A stretch of DNA of 64,000 nt from Centrapalus pauciflorus (Eukaryota; Streptophyta; Magnoliopsida; Asterales; Asteraceae): positions 1-64,000 of the forward strand of contig JAANYP010000294.1 of assembly GCA_020465985.1 (NCBI GenBank), in the 5' to 3' direction. Each line of letters begins with the position of its first letter. The stretch's first letter is position 1. The translations under genes and the position numbers were made by a program. Below are positions 11,241 through 22,081 of the stretch, piece by piece. The notes under the pieces were generated by a model. It was not told the origin of the DNA. It saw nothing but the letters and a program-made list of their open reading frames with translations, and searched no databases.

Positions 11241-11782
11241 CTACTGCATAAATGTCTTTACTCAGGCCTCAATTCAAAATAAACTCTCTAGAAACATGCA
11301 AGACTCAATAGCATTAAAGATCCATAGACTATGAAATTGAAGCCAAAGCAAGAAACAATGAGACCACAAGATGCAAAAAGAATTGCAATGTCAACCACTT
11401 CCCACCTCATTACATGACATAGCACCTCACAGTTTTCACTCATCACTCATGTGTATAGGCTCGTACATTTTCCAAATTTCGCTCAATGCCAGACATGTTA
11501 AAAGAATGTGAGCATATGCTTGAGAGTAAATCACACCGCCATCACTTAATGTTTGAAAATAAAGCACATAAAGGTCTTAATGGGCTGTAACGAGGCTAGG
11601 CTAAGGAAATGGGGAATATATGGCCAAAGTGGGGTTAAAAGATTGGGATCGAAGATCAACCATCAAGCTATAGAAACAAGTAACGAGCATGAGACCAAAC
11701 TCAGAAAATTACACCAATAAACTCGCTTGATTTTTCACATCTAATAGCAGCTCAGAAGGACAACAATTCATTTCACTTTCTT

Positions 11783-11860
11783 ATTCCAATTCTTTCTCTT
11801 TTCTTTTTCTTTTTTCTTTTCTTTTCTTTTTTTTTTCTTTTCTCTTCCTTTTTTTATATA
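11783..11860. repeat. Long homopyrimidine-rich tract
   Basis: About 75 bases of almost pure C/T on the plus strand (purine-rich on the coding strand of the TR-GAG) lie in its non-coding interior. The tract could form triplex DNA or be a slippage product. No coding content. Confidence 0.7.
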
Positions 11861-12653
11861 GCGTTGAATTTCCAGACATCGATTGTATGCAATCTGTACC
11901 CAAAAAGAACTTTCTTAACCACACTAGCATTGCCGCGGTACAACACTAGAAAAGTCAGGAAGAACACAAAAGCATAGAATTACATATGACTCGAATGCTA
12001 TCAAAACAAGGCATAATCGTCAAGGCTCACAGAGTATAAACTAGCTAACAAACGAATGATCCCAGATAAATCCCTAAAGCTTGCTACTGAATCACGATCC
12101 CAATTCTGGTCAAACGATAGACAAAAGGATTATTTGGCTGATAATGTGGGTTGTCACCGAAATGAAAGTCAAGGCTCAAATGGGGAAACTATGGGAAATA
12201 ATGCAGGTAAGGGTGTCATTTGGGAAAAAGGGTGTCCTAACTGTGCCTTTATATAAGTGCTAGATTCTCAAACGATGTGATCCTGGCATGCATTTGACAA
12301 ACAAGTTCTACCTTAATCCAATTAACACCGACAAATTCACACCGAAAGAAATAATGAGCATTAAATATGAATGCTAGATGGGCTCAAATTCTCACGAAAC
12401 GAATGTACAGGGTTATTTGTGCTTAATCATGGAATTTCAGTCAAGAAGCGTGACATGCACATCAAACATCCTGTTACCACAAAATAATCTCAAAGTCACT
12501 TGCTCAGCTTCGCATGCATAGAAAATAGAACAATACTGCAAAAGAGTCCAACATGCCAAAAATAGAGAATACATTTTGAAAATCAGCCCAATTTTAGACA
12601 AAAATGTTGCGACTTTTACTTAAGTACATGCAAATCTCAAAATCAACATTTTT

Positions 12654-12696
12654 ATACCCCCACCCCACACTTAAATCTGACAGTGTCCTCACTGTC
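12654..12696 (-). promoter_or_regulatory. Second hairpin plus purine tract inside the TR-GAG
   Basis: On the minus strand a 7 bp stem GACAGTG/CACTGTC with loop AGGA (12679-12696) is followed after AGATTTA by AGTGTGGGGTGGGGG. The layout copies the module at 11202-11240 with a different stem but the same loop and the same AGTGTGGGG core. A second internal plus-strand priming site is one possible role. Confidence 0.5.
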
Positions 12697-13494
12697 ATGA
12701 ACAGTTCAAGATAGCATGGAATAATGGAGGTAATCAATTGGAACAGAAAAAACTCCCCTGATACACTTAAGCATGCCCATGTCTGAATGATGAGGCTGAA
12801 CTGACTGCTAGTGAGCATCTCTACCATGGCCCGTCATGACAAGACATCTATCAACAGCTGTCCAAGACTGTAACACTCTAACACACATACATTTGTCTAA
12901 ACACGCATCAAGCACATCACTCACACTCATATCAAACTATGTGACATCAGATACACTACCCCACACTCATTTCAAACATACATGATCATATGACACATTA
13001 GCACACCAAAATATTCTCAAGACAACGACATCCCTTTTACATAAATAAAGCATAATACGTGACACCATGAGCATGCAAGGACTAGAACATAAATACCTAA
13101 ATATAAATCTACGAAAATAAACAAAGAAAACATGGAAACACACCAAACTATTAGAACTCAAAAACACACCATCTATGAAATTAAAAAAACAAGCACACCA
13201 CACACAAAGCAATAAAAAAAGTAAATAAATAAACTATATAAGATAAAATAAAATAAAATAAACTAGAAATTAGAACAAGCAAACATGCTTTCAAAACAAG
13301 ACCACTAGCATCAATCATGCAATCCTAAGACACATACGCAATGCACGGGCTACTTATTAAAGCATATAACTTTCAAAATTTAAATTAACAGCGCAACACA
13401 TCAAGCAAAACAAATTAAACATAAAATGAAAACTTAATATACAAATGAAAGTATCTACGGGTTGCCTCCCGAAAGCGCTTGTTTTGACGAGTCT

Positions 13495-16162
13495 CTAGCT
13501 TGACTCGTCCACATGGCCCTTAGATTGATAAAACATACCTGGGAAACGAGCTCGCAAACCTTTCATACCTACTAAAGCAATGTACTCACCAACCGGATCC
13601 TCATGATCAAAATTAAGCTTCGGAAATTGACAAGTTGGTTTTGTTGTGATCTTATCCACCTTCTTCTTTCGCTTTCTTGGCTTCTTCGATTTCCCTTTCC
13701 TCTTTACCGAGCTTGAAGGTATCTGTCTATCACAAACAACAATAGTATCAGATTCAAGAATATCAAGCTTATCAAGATCAATATGAGAAGGAGTAGATGG
13801 TGAAGGTGCTTCAAACAAAGCAAAAATATCCTCATCGGTTGGGATGTCATTCTCATCAATGTGCATCTGCCAATCTAGTCCAAGCAAGCAAGCAATCTCC
13901 CGCAAATCTTTATCAGCATCAAACTCGTTCGTGGCATGAACACCCTGCATAGGATCTAACTCAACACATGGTGCATAAGTAGATATGGAGAAAAGTGAGT
14001 CAGGCAGAAATGGATATAATGGATTAGCTTTCGCCATACGAAATGTAATATCCTCATCTCTCACTCTAATAGTCAACTCCATAGACAGGACATCTATCAA
14101 TGCTCTAGCAGATGTAAGAAAGGGTCTACCCAAAATGAGGAGATTGCCACTCGAGCTATCCATGTCTAGCACCACTAAATCAACAACAAACTCAAATCTA
14201 TCAACCTTCAATCTAACTCCCTCACAAATCCCTACAGGCCGTCTCAAGGAACTATCAGCTAGCTGCACGGCTACCAAAGAAGGCTTAAGAGGTCCCAAAT
14301 CAAGCTGTTGGAAGATATCATGAGCAATAACATTGATGCTAGAGCCTAGGTCGGCTAAAGCATTACTGAATACAGCCCCCTTTACAGAACACGGGATAGT
14401 GAAACTACCAGGGTCGGCCTTACCTTGGATGTATAAAGGATGAGGGACATATGCGGTACTTCCTGAAGCGTTCAGATGCATCTCGTCCATTAAAGCCTCC
14501 AGTTCCTTCTTCAATGGGGGAGAAGAGGAAGAAGTAGAAGAAGGAACATCCTCGGGGTGCTCATCATCATGTACAGTAATGGCATTGACTTGAGCAGGAC
14601 CCTTGTCTTTCAGATTACCTCTTGGATTGGGCTCAGTGTTGCTAGGAAGTTCACCAGCATTCCTAACATTCCTCGACTGTGCTAGCTGTCCCACTTGTGT
14701 TTCAAGGGCCTGAATAGCAGCCTGCTGATTTCTAGACAACGCCTCTTGATTAGCAATAAACTTCATCATCATCTCCTCGAGGTTTGACTTTGTAGGTTGC
14801 ACGGGCTGAGACTGATGATTCTGATTAGGGAAGTGGGCATTATGGAACTGATTGGGATTAGAATTAAATTGTGAGAAAGAAGAAGATTGTCCCTGATGAT
14901 ATCCATGGTTATACCCTTGCTGAGGGTTAAATTGGGGTCTCTGCATCACCTGAGGACGAGGATGAGCGAATCCAGGAGGTGGTTGGTTCTGAGCTCGAGA
15001 AAAATTCGGAGTAGGTTGGGCATATCTAGCCATGCCTCCACCATAATCTCCCGACGAGTAATATACCTCCTCCTGATTTGGATAAGAAAAGCTAGCTTGG
15101 CACTCATAGCCGGAATGTGGTCCACCACAGTGCTCACATCCGTGTTGCACTGCGTGTACAGCAACTGGGGATGACTGTGGCTGACTAGACTGCGTGAGGA
15201 GATCAATCTTAGCTGTGAGGGCAGCTATAGCAGCAGATTGCTTTGAATCAGAAGCTCCCCACCGAAAATATTCACTAGGTGTCTGAGTTTGGCTTAAAAC
15301 CAGATCATCGATTATGTCAAAAGCCTCTTCTGGTGTCCTCTTATACACTGACCCGTTACAGGCTGAGTCGATCAGCGAGTGATACATGGGGTGAACATTC
15401 TCATAGAATACCTTGACACGGTGATTAAGTGTCATGTTATGATTTGGGCATTTCATGATGGATTCTTTATATCTCTCCCATGCATCATACAAAGACTCAT
15501 CATGTTTCTGATTAAATGAGAGAATGTCACTCATAAGCTTAGTAGTCCGAGAAGGAGGGCTGATTTGAGGAGAAACTTTGATTCCATATCGTCCCAAGTA
15601 CGAATCGAGTTTGAGGGAAGGGACTCATACCACATCATGGCACGTCCTGAAAGAGAGTAAGGAAAAAGCATCAGACGAATTACCTCCCTCGGAACTTGAT
15701 TTGCTTTATACCCACCGCATGCTTTCCTGAATTTCTTCAGGTGGGAATATGGATCCTCAGAGGATAGACCGCAGAACTGCGCGTTATTCTAAACTAAAGC
15801 GATCTGACTCGACTTTAGCTCAAAGTTAACGGCATCGAACCCTGGAATAACTATTGCACCTTCCGAGTCATCGGTGACCGGTTGGTTGAGTTCAAGCATT
15901 GTCCTTCGGTCTCCCATTGTGAAAGAGGAAGGCTCAGAAGAAGACGAAGAATCAGAAGATGAAGACGGCGAAGAAGGTGAAGGACTAGAAATCAGAGGTA
16001 ACTGGACACAAATGTCTACGTGACCTTCCTCCACCGGATGAGGGAATCCGATAAACTAGACAGTCCCTCAACTAAAGGGTGTGATTGGTCACGAAGACGG
16101 CTATGGAATGCTCGCTCAGGTTCGGAGTATGGGCTGACGATATTAGGATTACGATGACTCAT
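13495..16162 (-). pseudogene. Athila-like gag-protease, broken by two frameshifts and one stop
   Basis: The N-terminus probably starts at the ATG at 16162 (MSHRNPN...), shifts frame near 16030, meets a TAG near 15788, then shifts frame again near 15595. The remaining 700-codon frame is open to 13495. Domains in order: gag core (GRAMMWYESLP, TWDDMESKF, then DESLYDAWERYKE), a CEHCGGPHSGYEC zinc finger of the Athila CX2CX3HX4C type, Gln/Asn/Pro-rich linker, a protease with DLGSS active site and ILGRPFL, and a Lys/Arg-rich C-terminus. Intact versions form the particle and cleave it. This copy could not without repair. Confidence 0.8.
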
Positions 16163-16282
16163 ACACCGAACACCCTTTAAAGAAAAACGAAAATAGACAG
16201 AAAATTTAACTTTTCAGGGGGATTGCCCCTAAAAAGGATCAACTAAACTACCGGCGTTGGTTGTTTCTAAAAGCTCACACCG

Positions 16283-16300
16283 CTCCCCGGCAACGGCGCC
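16283..16300 (-). promoter_or_regulatory. Primer-binding site for tRNA-Asp
   Basis: The minus strand reads TGGCGCCGTTGCCGGGGA, fully complementary to the 3' end of plant tRNA-Asp. It lies seven bases inside the 5' LTR. This PBS is characteristic of Athila/Tat-type elements. Confidence 0.85.
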
Positions 16301-16307
16301 AAAAACT

Positions 16308-18111
16308 TGACGCGTGCAAAACACACCTCAGGTTTTAATAACTAAATGAACCCAAAGTATAAATTACACAACTGGCAGTGTACCAATCGTGTGCAATGTA
16401 GCTTTAAGAATCACCCAGAATTTATCGAACTCAGGGAACGGATTAAAAAAAGGAGACTCCAATACTACAACCTAAACCAATATTTAGCTATTTCGGACAT
16501 TTTGAGAAAATTATCAACTAGAGGCAATAATTAAAATTAATTAACCGAATAACTGAAGCGAACTAAGTAACACCAGAATAAAAGGTTAAACTAATATTTT
16601 TGGATTTTTTCGAAATAATTAAAAAAAAACTAAGTCTAGCAAACACAACTTAAACTAAACTAACGAACGCACCACAAAAGGACAACTATATAATACGAAC
16701 CAACTAACAAAAGCAAAATCAAATCAACTAACTTAAACGAGTAAAGAACGATGATAAATTTTACGAAACTCTTATATTACGAAAGCGTCACCCACTTGGA
16801 ATTAGAATACTATAATTAATTGGCGATGGATTGAATTGATTGATTAAAGACAAATTGGTTGATAACCAATTATAAATTCAATTAAGCACGGAATTATGGA
16901 TTAATTTACCGAATATTAGATTTCTCCAAATAAAGATTAAATCATGACAAAACACGTGAAAACAATAAAGTTAATTGAACTGAATTCCAATATTAACCAA
17001 CAATCTTATTATCGCAAAAAGATGCTAAAAACTATCAATTAATACCGAGAATTCAACCAACCAACTTTATTTATTTGGAAATCAAGCTTTACGGATTATT
17101 AGTTTTATTATCGCAACACAATGCCTAAAAACTAAGAAACACGCAAAGTTCTAGATCAATAATTCATCACAAAATCATTGTCGCAATACAATGCATAGAA
17201 AATATAATGAATTATCAATTTTTTATCCAAAGTTTCAATTTTTATTAAAAACGCAGATTCAACCAACAATTATTTTCGCAAAACAATGCTAAACGATTGA
17301 TAAAAATCTGATTTTTAACAAAAATATATGAAGAACATCGAAAATCTAGTAAATATAATCCATAAACCGTCAATCAATCCAAAACCATGCCAATTAATAC
17401 ATAGAATTCATCATCCCAAGCGGGTGAACAAGAAAACTACTCACGATCCATAATAAAAACAGAAAATAAACAAAACTTAATAGCATTCATTATGAATACG
17501 AAAGAAAAAGGAACGAATGTACCAAAATCTCGCAAAAAGTGACGAAAAACCAACGATTACCGCTAACCGAATGCTTCAATCCACGCGAATATCAATCCCG
17601 AATGATTAATCAACTAAAACTACCTTAAACCTACTTGAATATGGGAAGAAAAACTGTAAAAAATCGTAAAACTATGCTGGAAATCGAGAAAATAAGGTCT
17701 GTCTTCGTTCTGGCCGAATCTGTTCTGTTAATAGGGATTCTGCGCCGCCTACGACCGTGTGCATTAAGTCCTACGGTCGTAGGCCCCTTTGACCTGGTCA
17801 ACATCTTGCCCTAGCCCACGGTAATGCTCTTGGTACCTCCTATGGTCGTAGGCTTCCCCCTTCTACGGCCGTAGGCTCTAAAAATTCACCAATTTCGCTT
17901 CTTTTCTTCTACAAAATCCACGAGAACTCGCCGGGGCTTCAAAGTTTGTCGGTTTTTCTTCGATGTTCATTCCTTCGTCGATAAAACCTCTTTTCTCCTA
18001 CGAATCACGAAAATGAATGAATTAGATATCTTTTTCACATATTTCGAGAGAAAAACCGACCAAATTGCAAGGGAAATGATGCCATAAATATGTATAAATA
18101 TGAGCATATCA
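16308..18111 (-). repeat. 5' LTR of the TR-GAG element (1804 bp)
   Basis: Direct repeat of 9435-11201 with TG...CA ends and the PBS at its inner boundary. It carries a 36 bp segment (about 17385-17421) absent from the 3' LTR. Confidence 0.88.
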
Positions 18112-19498
18112 ACCTTCGATTTGTAGCTTAAGATTTGTATGTTTTGGTCCTATTATTGTGAAAAGTGACTAAGGGTTTGTAGGGGTTTTATATGTGTTAA
18201 TTATGTGAGTTATGGTGCTGAAAATCGGAGTTTGTGGAGTAAAATAGCTCCTGGCCAGACCTGAAAATCGAAGCAAGGAAGAAGATGACCACCGCGGTCG
18301 CGACGGGTGGTCGTGGTCGCGACGCCTGCGGGTCAGGCGCGGGCGCGTTCGGCAACTGGGCGCAGGCGTGGTCGGGGGGAGAAGGGTTTTGGGCCGGTTC
18401 AGCTTAGGGGTGTTGGGTCGGGTCTGGTGGGAGCGTTTGGGCTGAGTTTTGGGGTTCCGTTGGGAATGTTTTTGGGTCGGGTTTCGGTTGGGCCTTCGGG
18501 ATTTAATGGGGTTGCTTTTGGGTTCGAGTCGGTTGCGTGGTCAGGGTGTAAATTGTTATGTGTCCGTTGAATTGAGTTTATGTTAATAATTGGGATCCGT
18601 GTGATTTCAGGGACGAGTCAACGAGCAGAGCCGAGTCAGAGACTTCGGGATTAGTGGATTGGTCAGGTGAGTACCCGAGCCTTTTTCCAAACGAGCTCTC
18701 CATTTTCTGAATTGTGTTGTGCTATCTGTGTATATTGTGAGATCATGTGGATGAGACAGGGACGCGAGCGTTAGGTATGATTATGTTCTTACATATTTGA
18801 TATATGTGCATGAGATGAGATCCAGTCCGGGGGTCCGTGATGAGTTCCATGCGGACGGTGATTCGCGATGTGTGATCGCGCGGGTTGACTGTCCCTAACA
18901 GTCCTTGGAGCGTGTATACACGGCAGGGCCTGTAGACGGTTCGCGCCCGTGCTATAGGGTTTTCGCTAACCACCGGTGTACACGGTCGTTAGCCGGGGAA
19001 GTGTCCCCTCAGTGATTCTGTGTACAGGGCTTCGGATCTCATGCTATGTGTTCATACCTGTATAGTGATGTTGATTGCCAGGGACAGAGTAGAGATTGTT
19101 TTACGTGTATGTGCTATGTGTATGTGTGTTACGTGCTTACTGTGCAAAGTCTAACCCTCACGTATTCACGAGCTTCCGAGCTTACGTATTCGAGTCTACC
19201 ATGTTCTGGGTATCGGAGAAGAGATTGGTAGCCGTGCTTGCTGATCTGGGACTAGGGATTATCGGGGAAGTGTCGTGCTAGTGTTGTGTAACGATCTGAT
19301 TAGTACTGCTTATGTCATCATCTTTTGGGCCTATGTAATCAGCGGATTATGTATATATATGTGTTAACGTTAGTGTAAAAGTTTTAATTAGCAGTGATTC
19401 GTATAATCCTTTGACATGTGTTTTAGAGATGTTATGCGTTACTGCCACTTATGATTGTGTGTTGACCTGACATTTATGGGATCGAGAGATGTGTTACA
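18112..19498 (+). repeat. Ty3/gypsy-type LTR fragment
   Basis: The stretch is GC-richer than its surroundings, contains a GGTCAGGTGAGTACCCGAG-like block and ends GTGTTACA, features common to plant gypsy LTRs. Its left end is cut by the TR-GAG. No PBS, purine tract or coding region adjoins it. The 18307-18570 open frame is a by-product of its GC-rich part. Orientation is inferred from the terminal TTACA and is tentative. Confidence 0.45.
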
Positions 19499-19851
19499 AA
19501 TATTAATTTTTAATAAAACATAAAAATATTATATTGTATATAAATTAAAAATCCAATTTATATCAATTCATCATAAAAAATAAATACAATTTATCATAAT
19601 AAAAAAAGAAAATAAATACAATTATTACTTTTAAAAAGATAATTCTACTCTATTATTTTTTTAATTTAAAAATGTTAAAAATAAATACAATTTATTTTAT
19701 TCCTATAAATAATAAAATGTAATTATCTTTTTAAGTCGATGCCATGTTGTAACTTGCGTTCTCCTTTATTATATAGATTGCTTCTAATTATACACATTGT
19801 TTTCTAATATAGAAAGAATGATTAAGTGAGTTTAATCAGTGTGTCGTGTCA
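19499..19851. other. AT-rich spacer, no gene seen
   Basis: Very AT-rich, with three copies of AAATAAATACAATTTAT-like words. No gene or clear element boundary is visible. Confidence 0.5.
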
Positions 19852-19860
19852 TTAAAAAAA

Positions 19861-20988
19861 GGGATAATTACAAAAATAGCCAAATCTTAAAAGTTTATTC
19901 ACTTTTTAGCCACTTTTTATGCATTTTACCAAAATAACCACAATTTACGTGACCTCATTTACGTGATAGCCACAGTTTACGTTACTTGTACTTTTTTTTA
20001 ATTTTTTAATGCATTACGTTACAAAAGTAGTTTGGTCACGTAAATTATTGTACTTTACGTGACCATTTCAAATTTTTTTGTCCCTTCCCAATAAAAAGTA
20101 ATGATTACTTAAAAAAAAAAAAATTTAACCTTCCATTTCTTACCGTCTCCTTTGTTAAAGTTACCATTTCGTGATTGTCACGCAACAAAGCAACTCCCCT
20201 GTTTGTTCTCCGGCTGTCTTCTCCGGCGTTCCTCTTCTCCGGCGATCTGTTTATCCTCTTCTTCTCCGGCGAGCCCAAACCCTAACAAACTTCAAGAACT
20301 TGAAACGCAACCCATCATCTTCTCCGCCGCGCCGCTCAAAACCCTCTTCTCTGGTGATTCGTCGCTTCGTAGGTTAGTGGTGGTGACCAGACTTTGCTTA
20401 TGGGTTTGTGACTTTCTGGTCTTCTTCTTCCAAATCTACTCTACTGCTCCTCTTGTTCCAAACAAAACTCGATTTGCATATGAATATAAAATTCGGATCT
20501 GAGTTTTGTGGGTTTGCTTTTGTTTTTTGTGTAATGAGTTTTGCAGAAATGGATTTCCAGAAATGGTTTAAATGTTTCTCCGGTGATTTCGTGATTGTCT
20601 GCTTCGTCGCTTCGTCCTCTTTTGCCGGTGATTCGTCCGCTTCGTCTTCCCGGTGGAGTAAAAGAGAAAAGAAGGTTTATTTAAGAAGATGGTAAATATT
20701 TGGGTAGATAAATTATAAATGCTGAATTTACCTTGAAAAGACATCCCCACCAACTTTTTATTGGGAAGGAGCAAAAGTTTGAAATGGTCACGTAAAGTAC
20801 AATAATTTACGTGACCAAACTACTTTTGTAACGTAATGCATTAAAAAATTAAAAAAAAGTACAAGTAACGTAAACGGTGGCTATCACGTAAATGAGGTCA
20901 CGTAAATTGTGGCTATTTTGGTAAAATGCATAAAAATGGCTAAAAAGTGAATAAACTTTTGAGATTTGACTATTTTTGTAATTATCCC
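19861..20988. mobile_element. Mutator-like element with long TIRs and captured gene-like interior (Pack-MULE candidate)
   Basis: The ends read GGGATAATTACAAAAATAG and its reverse complement, with near-identical inverted repeats of about 240 bp (19861-20100 and 20750-20988). A 9 bp direct duplication TTAAAAAAA flanks it (19852-19860 and 20989-20997). Long TIRs plus a 9 bp duplication are the Mutator hallmark. The interior is markedly GC-richer, with CTCCGGCG repeats and short Pro/Ser-rich frames, unlike the AT-rich TIRs. No transposase is encoded, so it is non-autonomous. The TIRs are packed with TTTACGTGACC motifs. Confidence 0.85.
20101..20749. other. Interior of the MULE, probable captured host sequence
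   Basis: Frames of 116 and 95 codons (20152-20502, 20408-20695) have biased Ser/Pro/Leu content like a plant 5' UTR or transit-peptide region. A TTTCGTGATTGTC word occurs twice (about 20167 and 20587). I do not recognise the donor gene, and expression is unknown. Confidence 0.4.
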
Positions 20989-21187
20989 TTAAAAAAAATA
21001 TGTGAGAGAAAAAACACGTGAATTAGGATAAAATGTAACAAATCACCTATTTGTTTAAACCATATAAATTTATCAACCATTTGTTATTGTTAAAAAGTTT
21101 TCATAAAATGTCAAATAGTGTACAAAACTCCATTACTCTCCTTTCTTCATAGCATGACTTTCTTCACCCCCAATCCAAAACAAAGTC

Positions 21188-22081
21188 ATGATTAATCAGC
21201 GACCCATCAAACCCAGATCATTCTTCCCTTATTCTTCGTCATCTTTGATTTCATCTTCATCTTCATCTTCTTCAGCATCTTCCCTTCCTCCTCCCACCTC
21301 ATCATCATCTCTTAATCTTCATAAATCTGACCAAATTCCACCCAAAATGGGGCGAAAATCCATCCTAAAACCAACCCTAATCACAATTCTATTAATCTTC
21401 GCTCTTTATGCCTTCTTTAACCCTTCAATTTACCCAAATACAGATAACATTTTACCAATTCAAACCCACCACCTTCAAATCCCTCAAAAACCAGTTCGAA
21501 TTTACATGTACGATCTACCGAGGAAATTCACGTACGGTGTTATCGATAGCTACGCAATTTCAAGAGGTGGATCGAGTAATGAAGATGTTACGAAATTAAA
21601 GTATCCAGGGAATCAACACGCGGCCGAATGGCATTTGTTCTTCGATTTGAATGATCCGAAACGATCTGGTTCGTATGTAACTAGGGTTTCGAGTCCGGAT
21701 GAAGCTGAATTGTTTTATGTGCCGTTTTTTTCTTCTTTGAGCTTGGTAGCGAATCCGGGTCGGGGTGATGGGTATAGTGATGAAGAAATGCAGGAGAGTT
21801 TGATTGATTGGTTGGAAGAACAAGTTTATTGGAAGAGGAATAATGGGAGGGATCATGTTTTTATTTGTCAGGATCCAAATGCATTATACAAAGTTATTGA
21901 TCGTGTTAAAAATGGTGTGTTGCTTGTTTCGGATTTTGGGAGATTAGGTCGAGATCAGGCGTCGTTGGTGAAGGATGTGATTCTTCCTTATTCACATAGG
22001 ATTAATTCTTATAAAGGGGAGATTGGTGTCGAAAATCGGAAGTGGTTGATGTTCTTTATGGGAAACCGGTTTCGGAAGGAG
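21188..22081 (+). CDS. GT47 gene exon 1 (signal anchor and N-terminal catalytic half)
   Basis: Ends GAG^GTATAT at 22081/22082, leaving FRKE as the last residues. The open frame beyond the donor (VYDSLLYTN...) is intronic read-through to a stop at 22150. This exon holds the cytoplasmic tail, membrane anchor, stem and the first half of the exostosin domain. Confidence 0.88.

Larger units (their letters stand above)
11241..13440. other. 2.2 kb non-coding interior of the TR-GAG, no pol
   Basis: Neither strand shows RT, RNase H or integrase motifs. Only short unrelated frames are present. In autonomous Athila-type elements pol would occupy this place. It contains the pyrimidine tract and the second hairpin/purine module (12654-12696). 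Confidence 0.7.
9435..18111 (-). mobile_element. Non-autonomous Athila-like LTR element with gag-protease only (TR-GAG type)
   Basis: Two direct repeats, 9435-11201 and 16308-18111, start TGACGCG and end CATATCA on the plus strand. A tRNA-Asp PBS lies just inside the right one and a purine tract just inside the left one, so the element is transcribed on the minus strand. The 5.1 kb interior holds one damaged gag-protease frame (16162-13495) and 2.3 kb without RT, RNase H or integrase. The gag type, PBS and the GGGAGGCAACCC string downstream of the frame (about 13452-13463) are Athila-like. No 5 bp target duplication is visible (ATATA against ACCTT). The LTRs differ by many substitutions and a 36 bp indel near 17385-17421, so the insertion is not recent. 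Confidence 0.85.

Noticed and set aside
11783..11860. Intron polypyrimidine tract with hidden splice site
   Set aside because: It lies in a minus-strand element, where it reads as purines, and no AG acceptor or coding exon follows.
16283..16300. tRNA-Asp gene fragment
   Set aside because: Only 18 bases complementary to the tRNA 3' end, placed at the LTR boundary: a primer-binding site.
18307..18570. Gly/Arg-rich frame
   Set aside because: Lies in a GC-rich part of a gypsy LTR fragment, with no recognisable domain.
8482..19498. One gypsy LTR split by the TR-GAG (8482-9434 joined to 18112-19498)
   Set aside because: The two parts appear to be in opposite orientation and there is no target duplication at the TR-GAG ends.
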